A DNA stretch of 64,000 nt, taken from contig NZ_CP050831.1 in assembly GCF_012113595.1 (NCBI RefSeq), positions 2,108,001-2,172,000 on the forward strand. The letters run 5' to 3'. This document shows positions 8,377-19,059 of this stretch, in pieces (the first letter of the stretch is position 1; each line of letters opens with the position of its first letter). The position numbers and the translations under genes were made by a program. The notes below the pieces were generated by a model. The model made no database searches, was not told where the DNA came from, and saw only the letters and a program-made list of their open reading frames with translations. Origin of the DNA: Bacteroides faecium. GTDB taxonomy: Bacteria; Bacteroidota; Bacteroidia; Bacteroidales; Bacteroidaceae.

Positions 8377-11300
8377 ATGAGAAACAAGACTTGGTTAGTG
8401 GTGCTGGCTCTATTGGTAATGCATTTCGGCAGGGCGTTGGGGAATGATGTACGTTCCGAGATAGCGGCTGTTGCACAGCAAACAAAAGAGAAGCTTGTAG
8501 TTGGAACGGTGTCTGATGATATGGGACCCGTTATTGGTGCTACGGTATTTGTGAAAGGAACACAGAATGGTGTGATTACCGATTTGGACGGTAAATTTAA
8601 ATTAAAACTCCGGGTAGGGGCTAAGATTGTGGTTTCGTTTATCGGTTATAAAGATAAAGAAATCGTTTACGATGGGGCATCCGAACTGAAGATTTCTTTG
8701 AATGAAGATGTGACCAGTCTTCAGGAAGTGCAGGTGATTGCTTATGGTACGACTAAAAAGGTGACTATTACAGGAGCTATATCTTCCGTAAATGCGGATG
8801 AGATTCTGAAGACTCCGGCAGGAAGTATCACAAATGCGTTGACCGGTAAGGTGACCGGACTATCCAGTGTACAAAGTTCCGGACAGCCGGGAGCGGACGA
8901 TGCCACGCTTTATGTACGTGGTGTCGGTTCTTTGTCGGAGGGACTGTCATCACCATTGATATTGGTAGATGGTGTGGAACGTTCGTTCGGGCAGCTCGAT
9001 CCGAATGAGGTAGAAGATATTACGGTACTGAAAGATGCTTCTGCTACGGCAGTATTTGGTGTACGCGGTGCTAATGGTGTTATTTTGGTAACTACGAAAC
9101 GCGGTCAGGAAGGTAAAACGAAGATGAGCTTTTCAACCTCTTTCGGCTTGCAAATGCCGACACGTATTCCCGAATTTGCCGATAGTTACGAGTATGCAAG
9201 CGTGTACAACCAGGCACAGCTTGCCAGTGGCATAAAAGAAGAGGATTTGGCTTTCGGACCGAAAGTTCTTGAGGGATTCAAAAACCGCAATAATTTATTG
9301 GCTTATCCGGATGTCGATTGGGCGGATATGTTGATTAAGAAGTCGGCTTTACAAACACAACACAATTTTACCATATCGGGCGGTGCGAAGGCGGTGCGCT
9401 TTTTTGCATCATTGGGAGTATTTACGCAAGATGGACTGTTTAAGACTTATGAAACAGATTATGACAGTAATTATAAATACAACCGTTATAATTATCGTAT
9501 CAACTTGGATATAGACGTGACAAAGACCACCACCATGAGGATCAATCTGGGAGGACGGTTGAACGATACACGTACGCCGAATTATAACAATGGTTCTTCC
9601 ACAGACCTGATAAATCTGTTTAGGGAAATATATGAGGCTCCGCCCTTTGCAGGTGCGGGTATCGTTGACGGGAAACGTATAAAGACTGATCCGACGATTA
9701 TCCCCCCGACAATGGGAAGTCTGGCAGATCCTTTACAAAATTTCTATGGGAAAGGCTATGCCAATTCACTGGGGAATACATTGAATTTTGACTTTGTATT
9801 GGAACAGAAGTTGGATTTTGTAACAAAAGGGCTGAAACTGGCTTTGAAGGGGGCTTATAACAGTGGAGTCACGCAGAAAAAAACAAGAGCTTCCGGCAAT
9901 GGAGATTTGTACGAAGCTATCATCAATGAGAATGGTAGTGTTGATTTGAAGAAAACACATGAAAAGTCAGTGTTGGGATATAGTGTAGGATATGGCAAAT
10001 CCAGAGACTGGTACATGGAAGCGGCTTTGAACTATAAACGTGATTTTGGGGCACATCATGTTTCTGCATTGGCTATGTATAACCAGTCTATGAAGTATTA
10101 TCCGAAAGGAGATTGGCCTGGTATTCCACGTTCCTATGTCGGTTTCGTCGGGCGTGTCACTTATGATTATCATACACGCTATATGGCGGACTTTAGTGTC
10201 GGTTACAATGGTTCCGAGAATTTTGCTCCGGGTAAACGGTTCGGATTGTTCCCTGCCGGTTCAATGGGCTGGATTATATCAGAGGAAAACTTTATGAAGC
10301 CGCTGAAACCTTATGTGAGCTACATGAAAATACGTGCTTCTTTAGGTGTTGTCGGTAACGACCTCACCAGTGATAAATCCCGTTTTCTTTATTTGCCGGA
10401 CGTATATGATGCCAATGGAGATAATTATGGATATAATTTTGGTATAAACAATTCGCAAAATGTGATTATCGCGTCGGAAGCTAAGAAAGGAAATCCGGAT
10501 GTTACTTGGGAAACGTCTACTAAACAAAACTATGGTTTGGATTTATATTTCTTTGATGACCGTCTCAAAACTACCTTTGATTATTTTATTGAAAATCGAA
10601 AAGATATTCTCACTTCAAGACAAGTGCTGCCGGGTTATCTAGCTGTAACGTTGCCTACTGCCAATATTGGAAAAGTGGACAATAAGGGATATGAGGTCAG
10701 TGTGAAATGGGAAGATTCGTTGAAGGAGTTCAGATATAATATAGGTGTCAACCTTTCTTATGCGAAGAACACGATTGTTTTTATGGATGAGATTCCGCAA
10801 CCTTATGACTATATGGCAAAAACGGGAAAGCCGGTAGGACAGTCTTTCGGTTATAAATTCGAGGGCTATTTTACGGAGAAAGAGGCAGCTGATTATACAT
10901 CGGAGAAAGGTAAAACAATGCCGGATTATGGAACAGGTTTTACTCCCAATGCGGGTGATGTGAAATATAAAGATTTGAATGGTGATAATGTGATAGACTA
11001 TCGTGACGAGTCGGCTATTGGCTATCCTATTTATCCCCTGTTGACCGGGGGGATTAATCTGGGACTCTCATATAAGGGATTTGATATAAGCATGACTTGG
11101 TCCGGTGCGACAAAAACGTCGCGTATGTTGCAGCAGATTTACAGAGAGCCATTTGGTGAACAGAATAATAAATCACTGTTGAAGTATTTGGTAGATAATG
11201 CGTGGACTCCGGAAAAAGGAAATTCGGCGAAAGCTCCCCGCATCTCGTTTCAGAATAAGAAACATAATTATCAGGCTTCCGATTTATGGTTGCGCGATGC

Positions 11301-11517
11301 CTCTTATCTTCGTTTGAAGAATTTGGAAATTGGCTATACATTGCCGGCTGCTTGGGTAAGGAAAATGAATGTTAACCAATTGAGAATCTATTTATCAGGA
11401 TATAACTTGTTGACTTTCGACAGCCTGGATGTATTGGACCCCGAAATGACAAATACTTTAAATCCTTCCTATCCGCTTATCAAAGTGGTGAATCTGGGAT
11501 TAAAACTTAGTTTCTAA
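8377..11517 (+). CDS. SusC-like TonB-dependent transporter, pair 1
   Basis: A 1046-residue outer-membrane importer. After the signal peptide comes a CarboxypepD_reg-like domain (GTVSDDMGPVIGATVFVKG, about residues 40-115). A plug domain follows, with VQVIAYGTTKK and later LILVDGVERSF, then DPNEVEDITVLKDASA and FGVRGANGVILV, the hallmark of the SusC/RagA family. A 22-strand barrel ends in an aromatic-rich LGLKLSF. It works with the SusD-like lid encoded next (17-base gap) to import oligosaccharides energised by TonB. It lacks an N-terminal STN domain, consistent with HTCS rather than ECF/FecR control. ATG 8377 is preferred to the TTG six bases upstream. Confidence 0.95.
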   Translation: MRNKTWLVVLALLVMHFGRALGNDVRSEIAAVAQQTKEKLVVGTVSDDMGPVIGATVFVKGTQNGVITDLDGKFKLKLRVGAKIVVSFIGYKDKEIVYDGASELKISLNEDVTSLQEVQVIAYGTTKKVTITGAISSVNADEILKTPAGSITNALTGKVTGLSSVQSSGQPGADDATLYVRGVGSLSEGLSSPLILVDGVERSFGQLDPNEVEDITVLKDASATAVFGVRGANGVILVTTKRGQEGKTKMSFSTSFGLQMPTRIPEFADSYEYASVYNQAQLASGIKEEDLAFGPKVLEGFKNRNNLLAYPDVDWADMLIKKSALQTQHNFTISGGAKAVRFFASLGVFTQDGLFKTYETDYDSNYKYNRYNYRINLDIDVTKTTTMRINLGGRLNDTRTPNYNNGSSTDLINLFREIYEAPPFAGAGIVDGKRIKTDPTIIPPTMGSLADPLQNFYGKGYANSLGNTLNFDFVLEQKLDFVTKGLKLALKGAYNSGVTQKKTRASGNGDLYEAIINENGSVDLKKTHEKSVLGYSVGYGKSRDWYMEAALNYKRDFGAHHVSALAMYNQSMKYYPKGDWPGIPRSYVGFVGRVTYDYHTRYMADFSVGYNGSENFAPGKRFGLFPAGSMGWIISEENFMKPLKPYVSYMKIRASLGVVGNDLTSDKSRFLYLPDVYDANGDNYGYNFGINNSQNVIIASEAKKGNPDVTWETSTKQNYGLDLYFFDDRLKTTFDYFIENRKDILTSRQVLPGYLAVTLPTANIGKVDNKGYEVSVKWEDSLKEFRYNIGVNLSYAKNTIVFMDEIPQPYDYMAKTGKPVGQSFGYKFEGYFTEKEAADYTSEKGKTMPDYGTGFTPNAGDVKYKDLNGDNVIDYRDESAIGYPIYPLLTGGINLGLSYKGFDISMTWSGATKTSRMLQQIYREPFGEQNNKSLLKYLVDNAWTPEKGNSAKAPRISFQNKKHNYQASDLWLRDASYLRLKNLEIGYTLPAAWVRKMNVNQLRIYLSGYNLLTFDSLDVLDPEMTNTLNPSYPLIKVVNLGLKLSF

Positions 11518-11534
11518 TAAAAAAGACACCAAAT

Positions 11535-13391
11535 ATGAAAAGGATAAAAATATATATATTATTAGGAGTAGGACTATTGCTGGCATTGTCCTCTTGTGAA
11601 GACTTTGCATTGGGAGATAAATTTCTGCAAAAGCCCCCCAGTAATGATATAACGATCGATACTATCTTCTCGACAGCCGAAATGGCGCGCAGGGTATTAT
11701 GGAATAGTTATGACTATTTGCCTTATGGCTATTCTACGGATAAGTTCTTTACTGCTATGAAAAAAGGAAATATCGAAGGCTTGACAGACTTGAATCAAGG
11801 TTATTGTAATGATAGTGGTGAATTACAAATCTATTATCCGGGTAAATATACCGCTGATGTAGAGAATAGCAATCAGTCGGGAACAATCTCAATGAATAAT
11901 ATATCTAAGTTCCGTTTCAAGGAATTCGGCTCATGGAGTGGCATTCGTCATGCCTGGTTGTTTTATGAAAATGTAGACCGCGTACCCGATATGTCGGCGG
12001 AAGAAAAGTCTAGAATGAAAGCTGAGGCAAAGATTCTGGTTGCTATTTTTTATGCCAATATGTTCCGTCATTATGGAGGGCTGCCGTTGGTTGACCATAG
12101 TCTGCGTGCGGATGAACTGAATTTTCCGGCACGTGCTACGGTGCAGGAAACGGTTGATTTTATCGTAAAATTGTTGGATGATGCGGCGGCATGTCCGGAT
12201 CTGCCTTGGGTATTGCCGGAAGGAGAACAGGACAATTGGTATGGTCGTGTTACAAAAGCTTCGGCAATGGGATTGAAAGTCAGAGTGTTACTCTTTGCAG
12301 CCAGTCCTTTGTTTAATGATACCAAACCTTATTATCCGGGTGAGGCGTCCGACAAATATCTGACTTGGTATGGTGACCGTCAGGATAGCCGTTGGCAAGC
12401 GGTGGCCGATGCGGCTTTGGCATTTTTCAAAACAATGAAATCGCAAGGCTATTACAGGCTTGTGGAGAAAGGCGATACGCAAAAAGGAACCAGTCGTGCG
12501 GCTTTTCGGGACGCTTATTATAAGAGAGGTACGACCGAAACCCTCATAGCCTCTTTTCGTAACATCCGTACGGCCAATCAAAATTCTCTGTTGGTACAAA
12601 GCATACGTTGGGGAGGATTCGGGCCTACGAAAGAATGTTTTGATATGTTCCCAATGGCAGATGGTACGGAATTCAGTTGGGATAATGAGGAACAGGCAAA
12701 GAATCCGTTTGCGAATCGTGATCCGCGTCTTTATGAAACAATTTATATAGATGGTGATGATTTTAAAGGGAAGCCGATCCAACTATTTCAGGAAAATCCG
12801 GCAGATAAGGTGAACTATCCGAAAGGAGCAAATTTTGGAGTGTATCCGATAGATGCTAGCAGTATAAATACAGGGCTGACTTCTTTCAAATTTGGTTTTG
12901 ACCGTGATGGTGGTGAATTTAAAGGCAGAGTGATCCAGTGGCCGCATTTGCGTCTTGCCGAAATCTACCTGTCGTATGCTGAAGCGTTAAATGAATTGGG
13001 TCGGGCTAAAGTGAAAGATGAATTGGGAATGGATGCATTTGATTATGTAGACGTGGTACGCAATCGTGTAGAACTGGGAGATTTGGATAAGAATATGGGA
13101 AAAGAGGATTTCCGCGAACTTATTTTGCGTGAACGTGCATGTGAGTTTGTTTGGGAGGAAGTACGTTTCTTTGACTTAATTCGTTGGAAGCGTGAAGATA
13201 TCTTCTCAAAACGCCTGCATGGTCTGAAAGTCTTTAAACATAAGACAACCAAGGAATATGCATTTTCTGAATTCTTGTTACCGGAGCGTGCATGGCAGAA
13301 AGAATTCTCTCCGAAGAATTATTTGAGCGCATTCCCGTCCGATGAGATAAATAAAGGATACGGGTTGGTACAAAATCCTGGTTGGGAGTAA
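11535..13391 (+). CDS. SusD-like glycan-binding lipoprotein, pair 1
   Basis: A 618-residue lipoprotein with lipobox ALSSC (Cys21). It shows the alpha-helical TPR-like SusD/RagB organisation: an N-terminal region (DKFLQKPPSND), the ARRVLWNSYDYLPYG helix, EKSRMKAEAKILVAIFYANM, and a C-terminal part with LRLAEIYLSYAEALNELG and RERACEFVWEEVRFFDLIRW. The last two are typical SusD motifs. It should sit on the cell surface over the barrel of the preceding SusC and pass glycan into it. The gene begins 17 bases after susC and is followed by a second SusC/SusD pair in the same direction. Confidence 0.95.
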   Translation: MKRIKIYILLGVGLLLALSSCEDFALGDKFLQKPPSNDITIDTIFSTAEMARRVLWNSYDYLPYGYSTDKFFTAMKKGNIEGLTDLNQGYCNDSGELQIYYPGKYTADVENSNQSGTISMNNISKFRFKEFGSWSGIRHAWLFYENVDRVPDMSAEEKSRMKAEAKILVAIFYANMFRHYGGLPLVDHSLRADELNFPARATVQETVDFIVKLLDDAAACPDLPWVLPEGEQDNWYGRVTKASAMGLKVRVLLFAASPLFNDTKPYYPGEASDKYLTWYGDRQDSRWQAVADAALAFFKTMKSQGYYRLVEKGDTQKGTSRAAFRDAYYKRGTTETLIASFRNIRTANQNSLLVQSIRWGGFGPTKECFDMFPMADGTEFSWDNEEQAKNPFANRDPRLYETIYIDGDDFKGKPIQLFQENPADKVNYPKGANFGVYPIDASSINTGLTSFKFGFDRDGGEFKGRVIQWPHLRLAEIYLSYAEALNELGRAKVKDELGMDAFDYVDVVRNRVELGDLDKNMGKEDFRELILRERACEFVWEEVRFFDLIRWKREDIFSKRLHGLKVFKHKTTKEYAFSEFLLPERAWQKEFSPKNYLSAFPSDEINKGYGLVQNPGWE

Positions 13392-13427
13392 GATACGGTA
13401 TAATTGTAATGAAATCACAATGACACT

Positions 13428-16217
13428 ATGAGGAATTATATAAAACTATTAATCATTGGTACTCTTTGTTCATCTACGGCATGGGCGCAAGTATCAGACA
13501 GTATATCAGATAAGACTGGAGATGAGATGGCAAAACGCGTTGAATACGGACGTGGAATCTCTTATGATGCAAAAGAAAATACGGCTGCTACGGCAGTTGC
13601 TACGGCGGACGAACTGTCGCATAGGACAAGTGTAAATGCTTCAAACTTACTCTATGGACTATTGCCGGGCGTACAAGTATTGCAGAATGCGAATAATGCC
13701 TGGAATGACGGAGCTTCTTTATTGGTTCGTGGAATGGGAACCATGAGTACCAAGTCTCCTTTGATCTTGGTGGATGGGTTCGAGCGTCCCCTCGATTATC
13801 TTAATTCATCGGAAATAGAATCGGTAACCGTATTGAAGGATGCTGTTTCCGCTAGTTTGTACGGTATAAAAGGAGCAAACGGAGTGATTCTGGTAAAAAC
13901 GAAAAGGGGAGTGGAATCTGCGCCTGAGATTGATTTTTCTTATCAATTCAATATGGGGACTCCCCGCCGGCTTCCCGATTTGGTGGATGGCTATACGTAT
14001 GCCCGTGCGTTAAATGAGGGATTGGAAAATGACGGGTTGCAGCCGCGATACGATGCAAAAGCACTGAAAGCATTTCAGGAAGGTACTTATCCCGATTTCT
14101 ATCCGAACGTAGATTGGATGAATGAGGCCTTACGCGATCACAGTTATGGTGATAATGTGACGTTCTCAGCCCGTGGTGGAGGGAAGTATGTGAAGTATTA
14201 CTCACAATTGAATTTTCTGGACGAGCGTGGCATCTTGCAGCCTACCGACCTGAATGATGGTTATTCTACACAGTTTAAGTATTCGCGTTTGAATATTCGT
14301 ACCAATCTTGATATAAAGGTGAGTAGTTCTACGCAGTTGAAGCTAAATATGTTTGGAAACTTCTCGGAGCATAATCGTCCGGGAACGGAGGCCTCGACTA
14401 TTTTCGATGCTTTGTATAAAGTTCCTTCCGGTGCTTTTCCGGCTAAAACCAAGAATAATGTGTATGGAGGTACTACGACCTATGCTAATAATCCAATCGG
14501 ATATATAGCCGGCACCGGTTATGCACGTTCGCAAGGGCGCGTGTTGTATGCAGATATGGAGTTAACGCAGTCTTTGGACTTTATAACGAAGGGGCTGACC
14601 TTCGGAGCTAGAATCAGTTTGGACAACTATGCCACTTATTGGGACAGTAATACCAAAAGTTTTGGTTATGAGTCAGCGGCAATGGACTTTGAGACTGGCG
14701 AGGAAACATATAAGACATTGAGAAATGAAGGAACCCTTTCTTTTGGAAGTAGTGTCGGTGATGTATCCAATCATTTTAATCTGGAGGCGCGTGTCAATTA
14801 TGAACATTCCTGGAAAGAAGATCATAAGTTAAATGCGACATTGATGTACTCGATGGATAAAAACACGCAGAAAGAACGTAATGAGTCGACAGCTTTTATA
14901 GACGCGATAGCACAAGCGCACTATGTATATAAGAATCGTTATATGCTGGATGCTTCTTTCTCTGGAACGGCTGCCAGTGTATTGGAGCCCGGCAACCGTT
15001 GGGGAATCTTCCCTGCGGTAGGACTTGGCTGGATACTTTCGGAAGAAAATTATCTGAAAAGAAACTGGCTGAACCTACTGAAAGTGAGAGCTTCGTACGG
15101 CATTGCGGGACGTGCGAATTATGACATGAATCTGTTTAATAGTGTGTATGGTGTAGGTTCCGGATATTACTTTAAAGACAATATCACTTCTTTGGGAGGA
15201 ATGAAAGAATCACGTTTGGGAGTTACCGGATTTACTTATGAGAAATCCCACAAAGTAAATTTTGGTGTAGACCTTGTCGCATGGAATTGTTTGTCGGTGA
15301 CGGCAGATGCCTTTTATGACCATCGCACCGATATTTTGGTGGACGCCTCGGGCACTATGTCTACAGTGCTGGGTATTGCTGCTCCTAAACAGAATACCGG
15401 GGTGGTAGATAACTACGGAGTGGAACTTGCTGTCAAATGGAACGATCGGATTGGCGACTTTACTTATCAGGCAGGTGCTATGTTTTCTTATAGTAAGAAT
15501 GAAATCGTAGAAATGAATGAGCAATATCGTCCTTATGAATATCTGAAGCGTACAGGAAAGTCTTTGGGACAAATTTTTGGTTATGAAGTAGAAGGTATTT
15601 ATCAGAACCAGAAGGAAATAGATGACCGTGAAGTGAAGCAGTATCTGTCGGAAGTTCGTCCGGGGGACTTGATGTTCAAGGATCAGAATGGTGATAATCG
15701 TATTGATGAATATGACCAGGTGGCTTTGGGATATAACTCAACCTGCCCTGAAATATATTATTCGTTTGATTTGGGAGCAGAATACAAAGGTCTGGGATTT
15801 TATGCCTTGTTCCAGGGAGCTGGTAATTATAGTAAAGTATTGAATGTGAACAGTGTTTATCGTCCTTTGGTGAGTAACAACACAGTTTCTACTCATTATT
15901 ATGAAAATCGATGGACAAAAGAGAATCCGAATGCCCTGTACCCCCGTCTGACTTATTCCGGTTCGAACAACAACTATAACACAAACAGTTTGTGGGTGGC
16001 TGACGCTTCCTTCCTGAAACTAAGAACACTGGAAGTATATTACCAGTTCTCTCCCAAAGTGATGAAAAAAGTAAGCCCATTGAGAAATGCACGTTTATTT
16101 GCGCGTGCTCACGATCTGTTCTCTTGGGATAAGATTGATATAATGGATCCGGAAGCGGTCAAGGCTGGTCATCCGTTGATGACACAATATACTTTCGGAG
16201 TGAATTTAACTTTCTAA
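13428..16217 (+). CDS. SusC-like TonB-dependent transporter, pair 2 (short N-terminus)
   Basis: A 929-residue SusC-family barrel. The plug is recognisable from VNASNLLYGLLPGVQVLQN, with SPLILVDGFERPL, SSEIESVTVLKDAVSASLYG and IKGANGVILVKTKRG; the barrel ends in TFGVNLTF. Unlike the first SusC it has no carboxypeptidase-regulatory-like domain: only about 50 residues separate the signal peptide (cleavage near AWAQ) from the plug. This makes it about 115 residues shorter. Shorter SusCs of this kind occur as second transporters in PULs. With the SusD at 16230 it probably imports a related or longer oligosaccharide. The gap after the first SusD gene is about 36 bases, so the four genes are likely one transcript. 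Confidence 0.93.
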   Translation: MRNYIKLLIIGTLCSSTAWAQVSDSISDKTGDEMAKRVEYGRGISYDAKENTAATAVATADELSHRTSVNASNLLYGLLPGVQVLQNANNAWNDGASLLVRGMGTMSTKSPLILVDGFERPLDYLNSSEIESVTVLKDAVSASLYGIKGANGVILVKTKRGVESAPEIDFSYQFNMGTPRRLPDLVDGYTYARALNEGLENDGLQPRYDAKALKAFQEGTYPDFYPNVDWMNEALRDHSYGDNVTFSARGGGKYVKYYSQLNFLDERGILQPTDLNDGYSTQFKYSRLNIRTNLDIKVSSSTQLKLNMFGNFSEHNRPGTEASTIFDALYKVPSGAFPAKTKNNVYGGTTTYANNPIGYIAGTGYARSQGRVLYADMELTQSLDFITKGLTFGARISLDNYATYWDSNTKSFGYESAAMDFETGEETYKTLRNEGTLSFGSSVGDVSNHFNLEARVNYEHSWKEDHKLNATLMYSMDKNTQKERNESTAFIDAIAQAHYVYKNRYMLDASFSGTAASVLEPGNRWGIFPAVGLGWILSEENYLKRNWLNLLKVRASYGIAGRANYDMNLFNSVYGVGSGYYFKDNITSLGGMKESRLGVTGFTYEKSHKVNFGVDLVAWNCLSVTADAFYDHRTDILVDASGTMSTVLGIAAPKQNTGVVDNYGVELAVKWNDRIGDFTYQAGAMFSYSKNEIVEMNEQYRPYEYLKRTGKSLGQIFGYEVEGIYQNQKEIDDREVKQYLSEVRPGDLMFKDQNGDNRIDEYDQVALGYNSTCPEIYYSFDLGAEYKGLGFYALFQGAGNYSKVLNVNSVYRPLVSNNTVSTHYYENRWTKENPNALYPRLTYSGSNNNYNTNSLWVADASFLKLRTLEVYYQFSPKVMKKVSPLRNARLFARAHDLFSWDKIDIMDPEAVKAGHPLMTQYTFGVNLTF

Positions 16218-16229
16218 AATGGATGTAAG

Positions 16230-17903
16230 ATGAAAAAGATAATACTGAAATATTATGTGGTGGGGCTGTTGGCTGGATCACTTACCGGATGCGATTTCAT
16301 TGATTGTGACGAGTCGTCGGATTATAAGAAAGAAGACATTATTGTTAGTTATGAACGGACGAAACAAATGGCTACGCATGTATATAGTTTTCTGCCGAAC
16401 GGGTTCTGCAATATTGATGGAGCTATGCTTGACGCTGCTACCGATGATGCAGTGCATGTATATAGAACGTCTAAGATTCAGCGTTTTGTAGATGGAACAT
16501 GGGGGGCAAACTCTGTAGTAGATGATGTTTGGAGTCACTACTATGAAGGCATACGTGCTGCTAATCTTTATCTGAAAGAGGCGGAAGGATTGACTTTTGA
16601 AGATTGGAAGTTTAATGATAATTACGAAGCTTGGATGAAAAGTTTCGAATATTACAAACATGAAGTACGTTTCTTACGTGCATATTATTATTTTGAGTTG
16701 ATAAAACGTTATAAAAATGTCCCCTTGGTGGACAAAGTGCTGACTCCCGAAGAAGCCAATTGGGTGGAACCTGCTTCATTAGAGAAAGTCGCCAAGTTTA
16801 TACTGGATGAGTGCGACGAGTTAAAAAAGATATTGCCGGCAAATTTTAGCGACGGTTTTATGGACAAGGAGACTGGGCGTATCACCCGTGGAGCAGCTAT
16901 GGCTTTGGCTTCTCGTCTGAAGCTCTATCTGGCAAGTCCTCTTTATTCGTCAGATAGCCCGGAAAAATGGAAAAATGCGGCAGATGCGGCTTATGAGATT
17001 ATTGGTCAGGCGTCAACATTGGGATATGGATTGAGTAAATATTCCGATTTGTTTGATGAGGATAACAATAAGGAAAAGGAAGTTATTCTTGCACGTCCGG
17101 TAGGGGAGAGCGGCAGTTTCGAACAGAGTAATTTTCCTATGGGAGTGCAGGGTGGAAAGACCTCTACGTGCCCGACCGAGAATCTGGTCAGTGCTTACGA
17201 AATGAAGGCTGACGGAACTCCTTTTGATTGGGGAAATGAGACGATGCGTAAGAATCCGTATGCAGGTAGAGATCCCCGCTTGGCGATGACGATTGCTTAC
17301 AATGGTATGGAGTGGCCGAAGACTGCATTGCAGATATGGGAAGGTGGAGCCAACGGGTTACCATTGAATAATGCTACGGTTACGGGTTATTATCTGAAAA
17401 AGTATGTCAACAATGATATTAGTTTTGAATCCGGAGCTACGGTTACGAAAAAGCATCATAACTGGATTTTGTTCCGTTACGGAGAAATTCTTCTGAATTA
17501 TGCCGAAGCGATGGCGAATGCATTCTCGCCGTCCTATAAGGATGGGGATAAATATCCTATAAGTGCTTTGGATGCGGTAAATGAACTTCGTCGTCGTAAT
17601 GACGTAGATATGCCTTCCTATCCGGATGATATTTCAAAGGAAGATTTTATAAAGCGTTTGAAGAATGAGCGCCGCGTGGAATTAGCATTTGAAGGACATC
17701 GTTTTTGGGATGTACGCCGCTGGAAAGAACTGGATGAAACAACCGAAATCTATAAGGTGCAGATAAGGAAAGACGGAACAGATATGTTGTATGACAAACA
17801 ATTGTATGGCGAACGTGTAGTTAGGGATTGCATGTATTTTTATCCGATTTCTAATTCTGAACGGTTTAAAAACACGAACCTGATACAAAATGAAGGTTGG
17901 TAA
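16230..17903 (+). CDS. SusD-like glycan-binding lipoprotein, pair 2
   Basis: A 557-residue lipoprotein with lipobox LTGC (Cys21). Typical SusD/RagB features are IRAANLYLKEAE, EVRFLRAYYYFELIKRY, TRGAAMALASRLKLYLASP and the C-terminal FRYGEILLNYAEAMANA with RRVELAFEGHRFWDVRRWKE. The protein ends near FYPISNSERFKNTN, a common SusD finish. It pairs with the SusC ending 12 bases upstream. It is only family-level similar to the SusD at 11535, so the two pairs may bind different parts of the polymer. Confidence 0.95.
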   Translation: MKKIILKYYVVGLLAGSLTGCDFIDCDESSDYKKEDIIVSYERTKQMATHVYSFLPNGFCNIDGAMLDAATDDAVHVYRTSKIQRFVDGTWGANSVVDDVWSHYYEGIRAANLYLKEAEGLTFEDWKFNDNYEAWMKSFEYYKHEVRFLRAYYYFELIKRYKNVPLVDKVLTPEEANWVEPASLEKVAKFILDECDELKKILPANFSDGFMDKETGRITRGAAMALASRLKLYLASPLYSSDSPEKWKNAADAAYEIIGQASTLGYGLSKYSDLFDEDNNKEKEVILARPVGESGSFEQSNFPMGVQGGKTSTCPTENLVSAYEMKADGTPFDWGNETMRKNPYAGRDPRLAMTIAYNGMEWPKTALQIWEGGANGLPLNNATVTGYYLKKYVNNDISFESGATVTKKHHNWILFRYGEILLNYAEAMANAFSPSYKDGDKYPISALDAVNELRRRNDVDMPSYPDDISKEDFIKRLKNERRVELAFEGHRFWDVRRWKELDETTEIYKVQIRKDGTDMLYDKQLYGERVVRDCMYFYPISNSERFKNTNLIQNEGW

Positions 17904-17925
17904 ACAGTAACATTTTATAGATAGA

Positions 17926-19044
17926 ATGATGAAGGTAAAAAGAGCAATTCTTTTCAGTATCGTGATTTTGGGGGAGTTTTTGTTCTTCCCCAAAATCTAC
18001 TCGCAGGAAGTGCCTGCACTGGACAAAATGTTTCCTAATGCTGTTATCGCAAGAGAACATTATGATAGGTTGAAAGCCGAACTCTCGAAAGAAGGGGATA
18101 ATACTTTCAAAACAATGTTTGACAAACATATCCGTGGATATGCAGAGAGGGTGATGGCGAGCGGTAAACAGCCGGTTGCCGCCGTCTCTTCGAATAACAA
18201 TGAGCAGGGAGTGAACATCTATGAGGAAATGAAATCCATTTATTATTTATGTGTGATGTATGTTTTCAACCAAGACCAGCGATATTTGGAAAAGGCTGTA
18301 GATTATCTTACGGCATGGGCTAAGATAAATATAGCGGAGCCTAAAGCTAATATTCATGAAGAAAAGTATTCGTGGGCAGTGGAAGGATACTCGCTTATCC
18401 GGAATATTATTTCCGCAGAAAACCGGCAGCTCATTGATGGATGGATGATAAAACGTTTGACGCAGTTTGAAAAAGACAATGACTTGCGAGGAAACAACTG
18501 GGGAACCTGTTTATTGCGGCAGTACTATCTCTACGGCTTGGTATTGAATGATAATAAATGGATAAACAAGTATAAAAGTACGTATCCCGAATGGGTGAAA
18601 GGAAATTTATTTCCCAACGGTACTACTACGGATTTATTGGCGCGTGACGCATTTGCTTATCATGCGTATGATCTTTCTTTTTTTGCAAAAATAGCACATC
18701 TGATAGCATTGTATGAGGGGTATGATGCTGCTGACAATTTCTATATGCAGAATGTGGGCGGGGGAGCTTCGGTAAAGAGGTGTGTAGACTTCTGGAAACC
18801 CTTTATGATGAATACTCCTAAATACGGACATGTTGAATTTGTGGATACGGAGTATGAGCCTGATAAGAAAAGAGAGGATTATAATAAGGCTTACGACCCT
18901 TCGTCTACTCTGTATGTAGTGGATGAGTTGTATGAGTTTGATGATAGCCTGAAGGAAATATTTGATAAGTACCGGGGTGGAAATGTCTGGATAAACTGGC
19001 GTTCTGCGTTAAGTGCTCTTCGATGGTTGAATGATGGAAAATAA
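17926..19044 (+). CDS. Alginate-lyase-fold polysaccharide lyase (PL5/PL38-like)
   Basis: A 372-residue secreted protein with a signal peptide (about 27 residues, ending near YSQ). The alpha/alpha toroid of the alginate_lyase Pfam family is suggested by MYVFNQDQRYLEKAVDYLTAW, the Asn190-Asn191-Trp192 turn in LRGNNWGTCLLRQ, and RDAFAYHAYDL (Tyr245, His246, Tyr248). Such lyases beta-eliminate mannuronate, guluronate or glucuronate chains. The size and the NNW signature fit PL38 (glucuronan/alginate lyases from gut Bacteroides) better than classical PL5, but this is from memory. The gene follows susD by 22 bases and precedes GH88 and GH105. Start 17926 or 17929 are equivalent. Confidence 0.7.
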   Translation: MMKVKRAILFSIVILGEFLFFPKIYSQEVPALDKMFPNAVIAREHYDRLKAELSKEGDNTFKTMFDKHIRGYAERVMASGKQPVAAVSSNNNEQGVNIYEEMKSIYYLCVMYVFNQDQRYLEKAVDYLTAWAKINIAEPKANIHEEKYSWAVEGYSLIRNIISAENRQLIDGWMIKRLTQFEKDNDLRGNNWGTCLLRQYYLYGLVLNDNKWINKYKSTYPEWVKGNLFPNGTTTDLLARDAFAYHAYDLSFFAKIAHLIALYEGYDAADNFYMQNVGGGASVKRCVDFWKPFMMNTPKYGHVEFVDTEYEPDKKREDYNKAYDPSSTLYVVDELYEFDDSLKEIFDKYRGGNVWINWRSALSALRWLNDGK

Positions 19045-19059
19045 GGAAATAAATTAATT

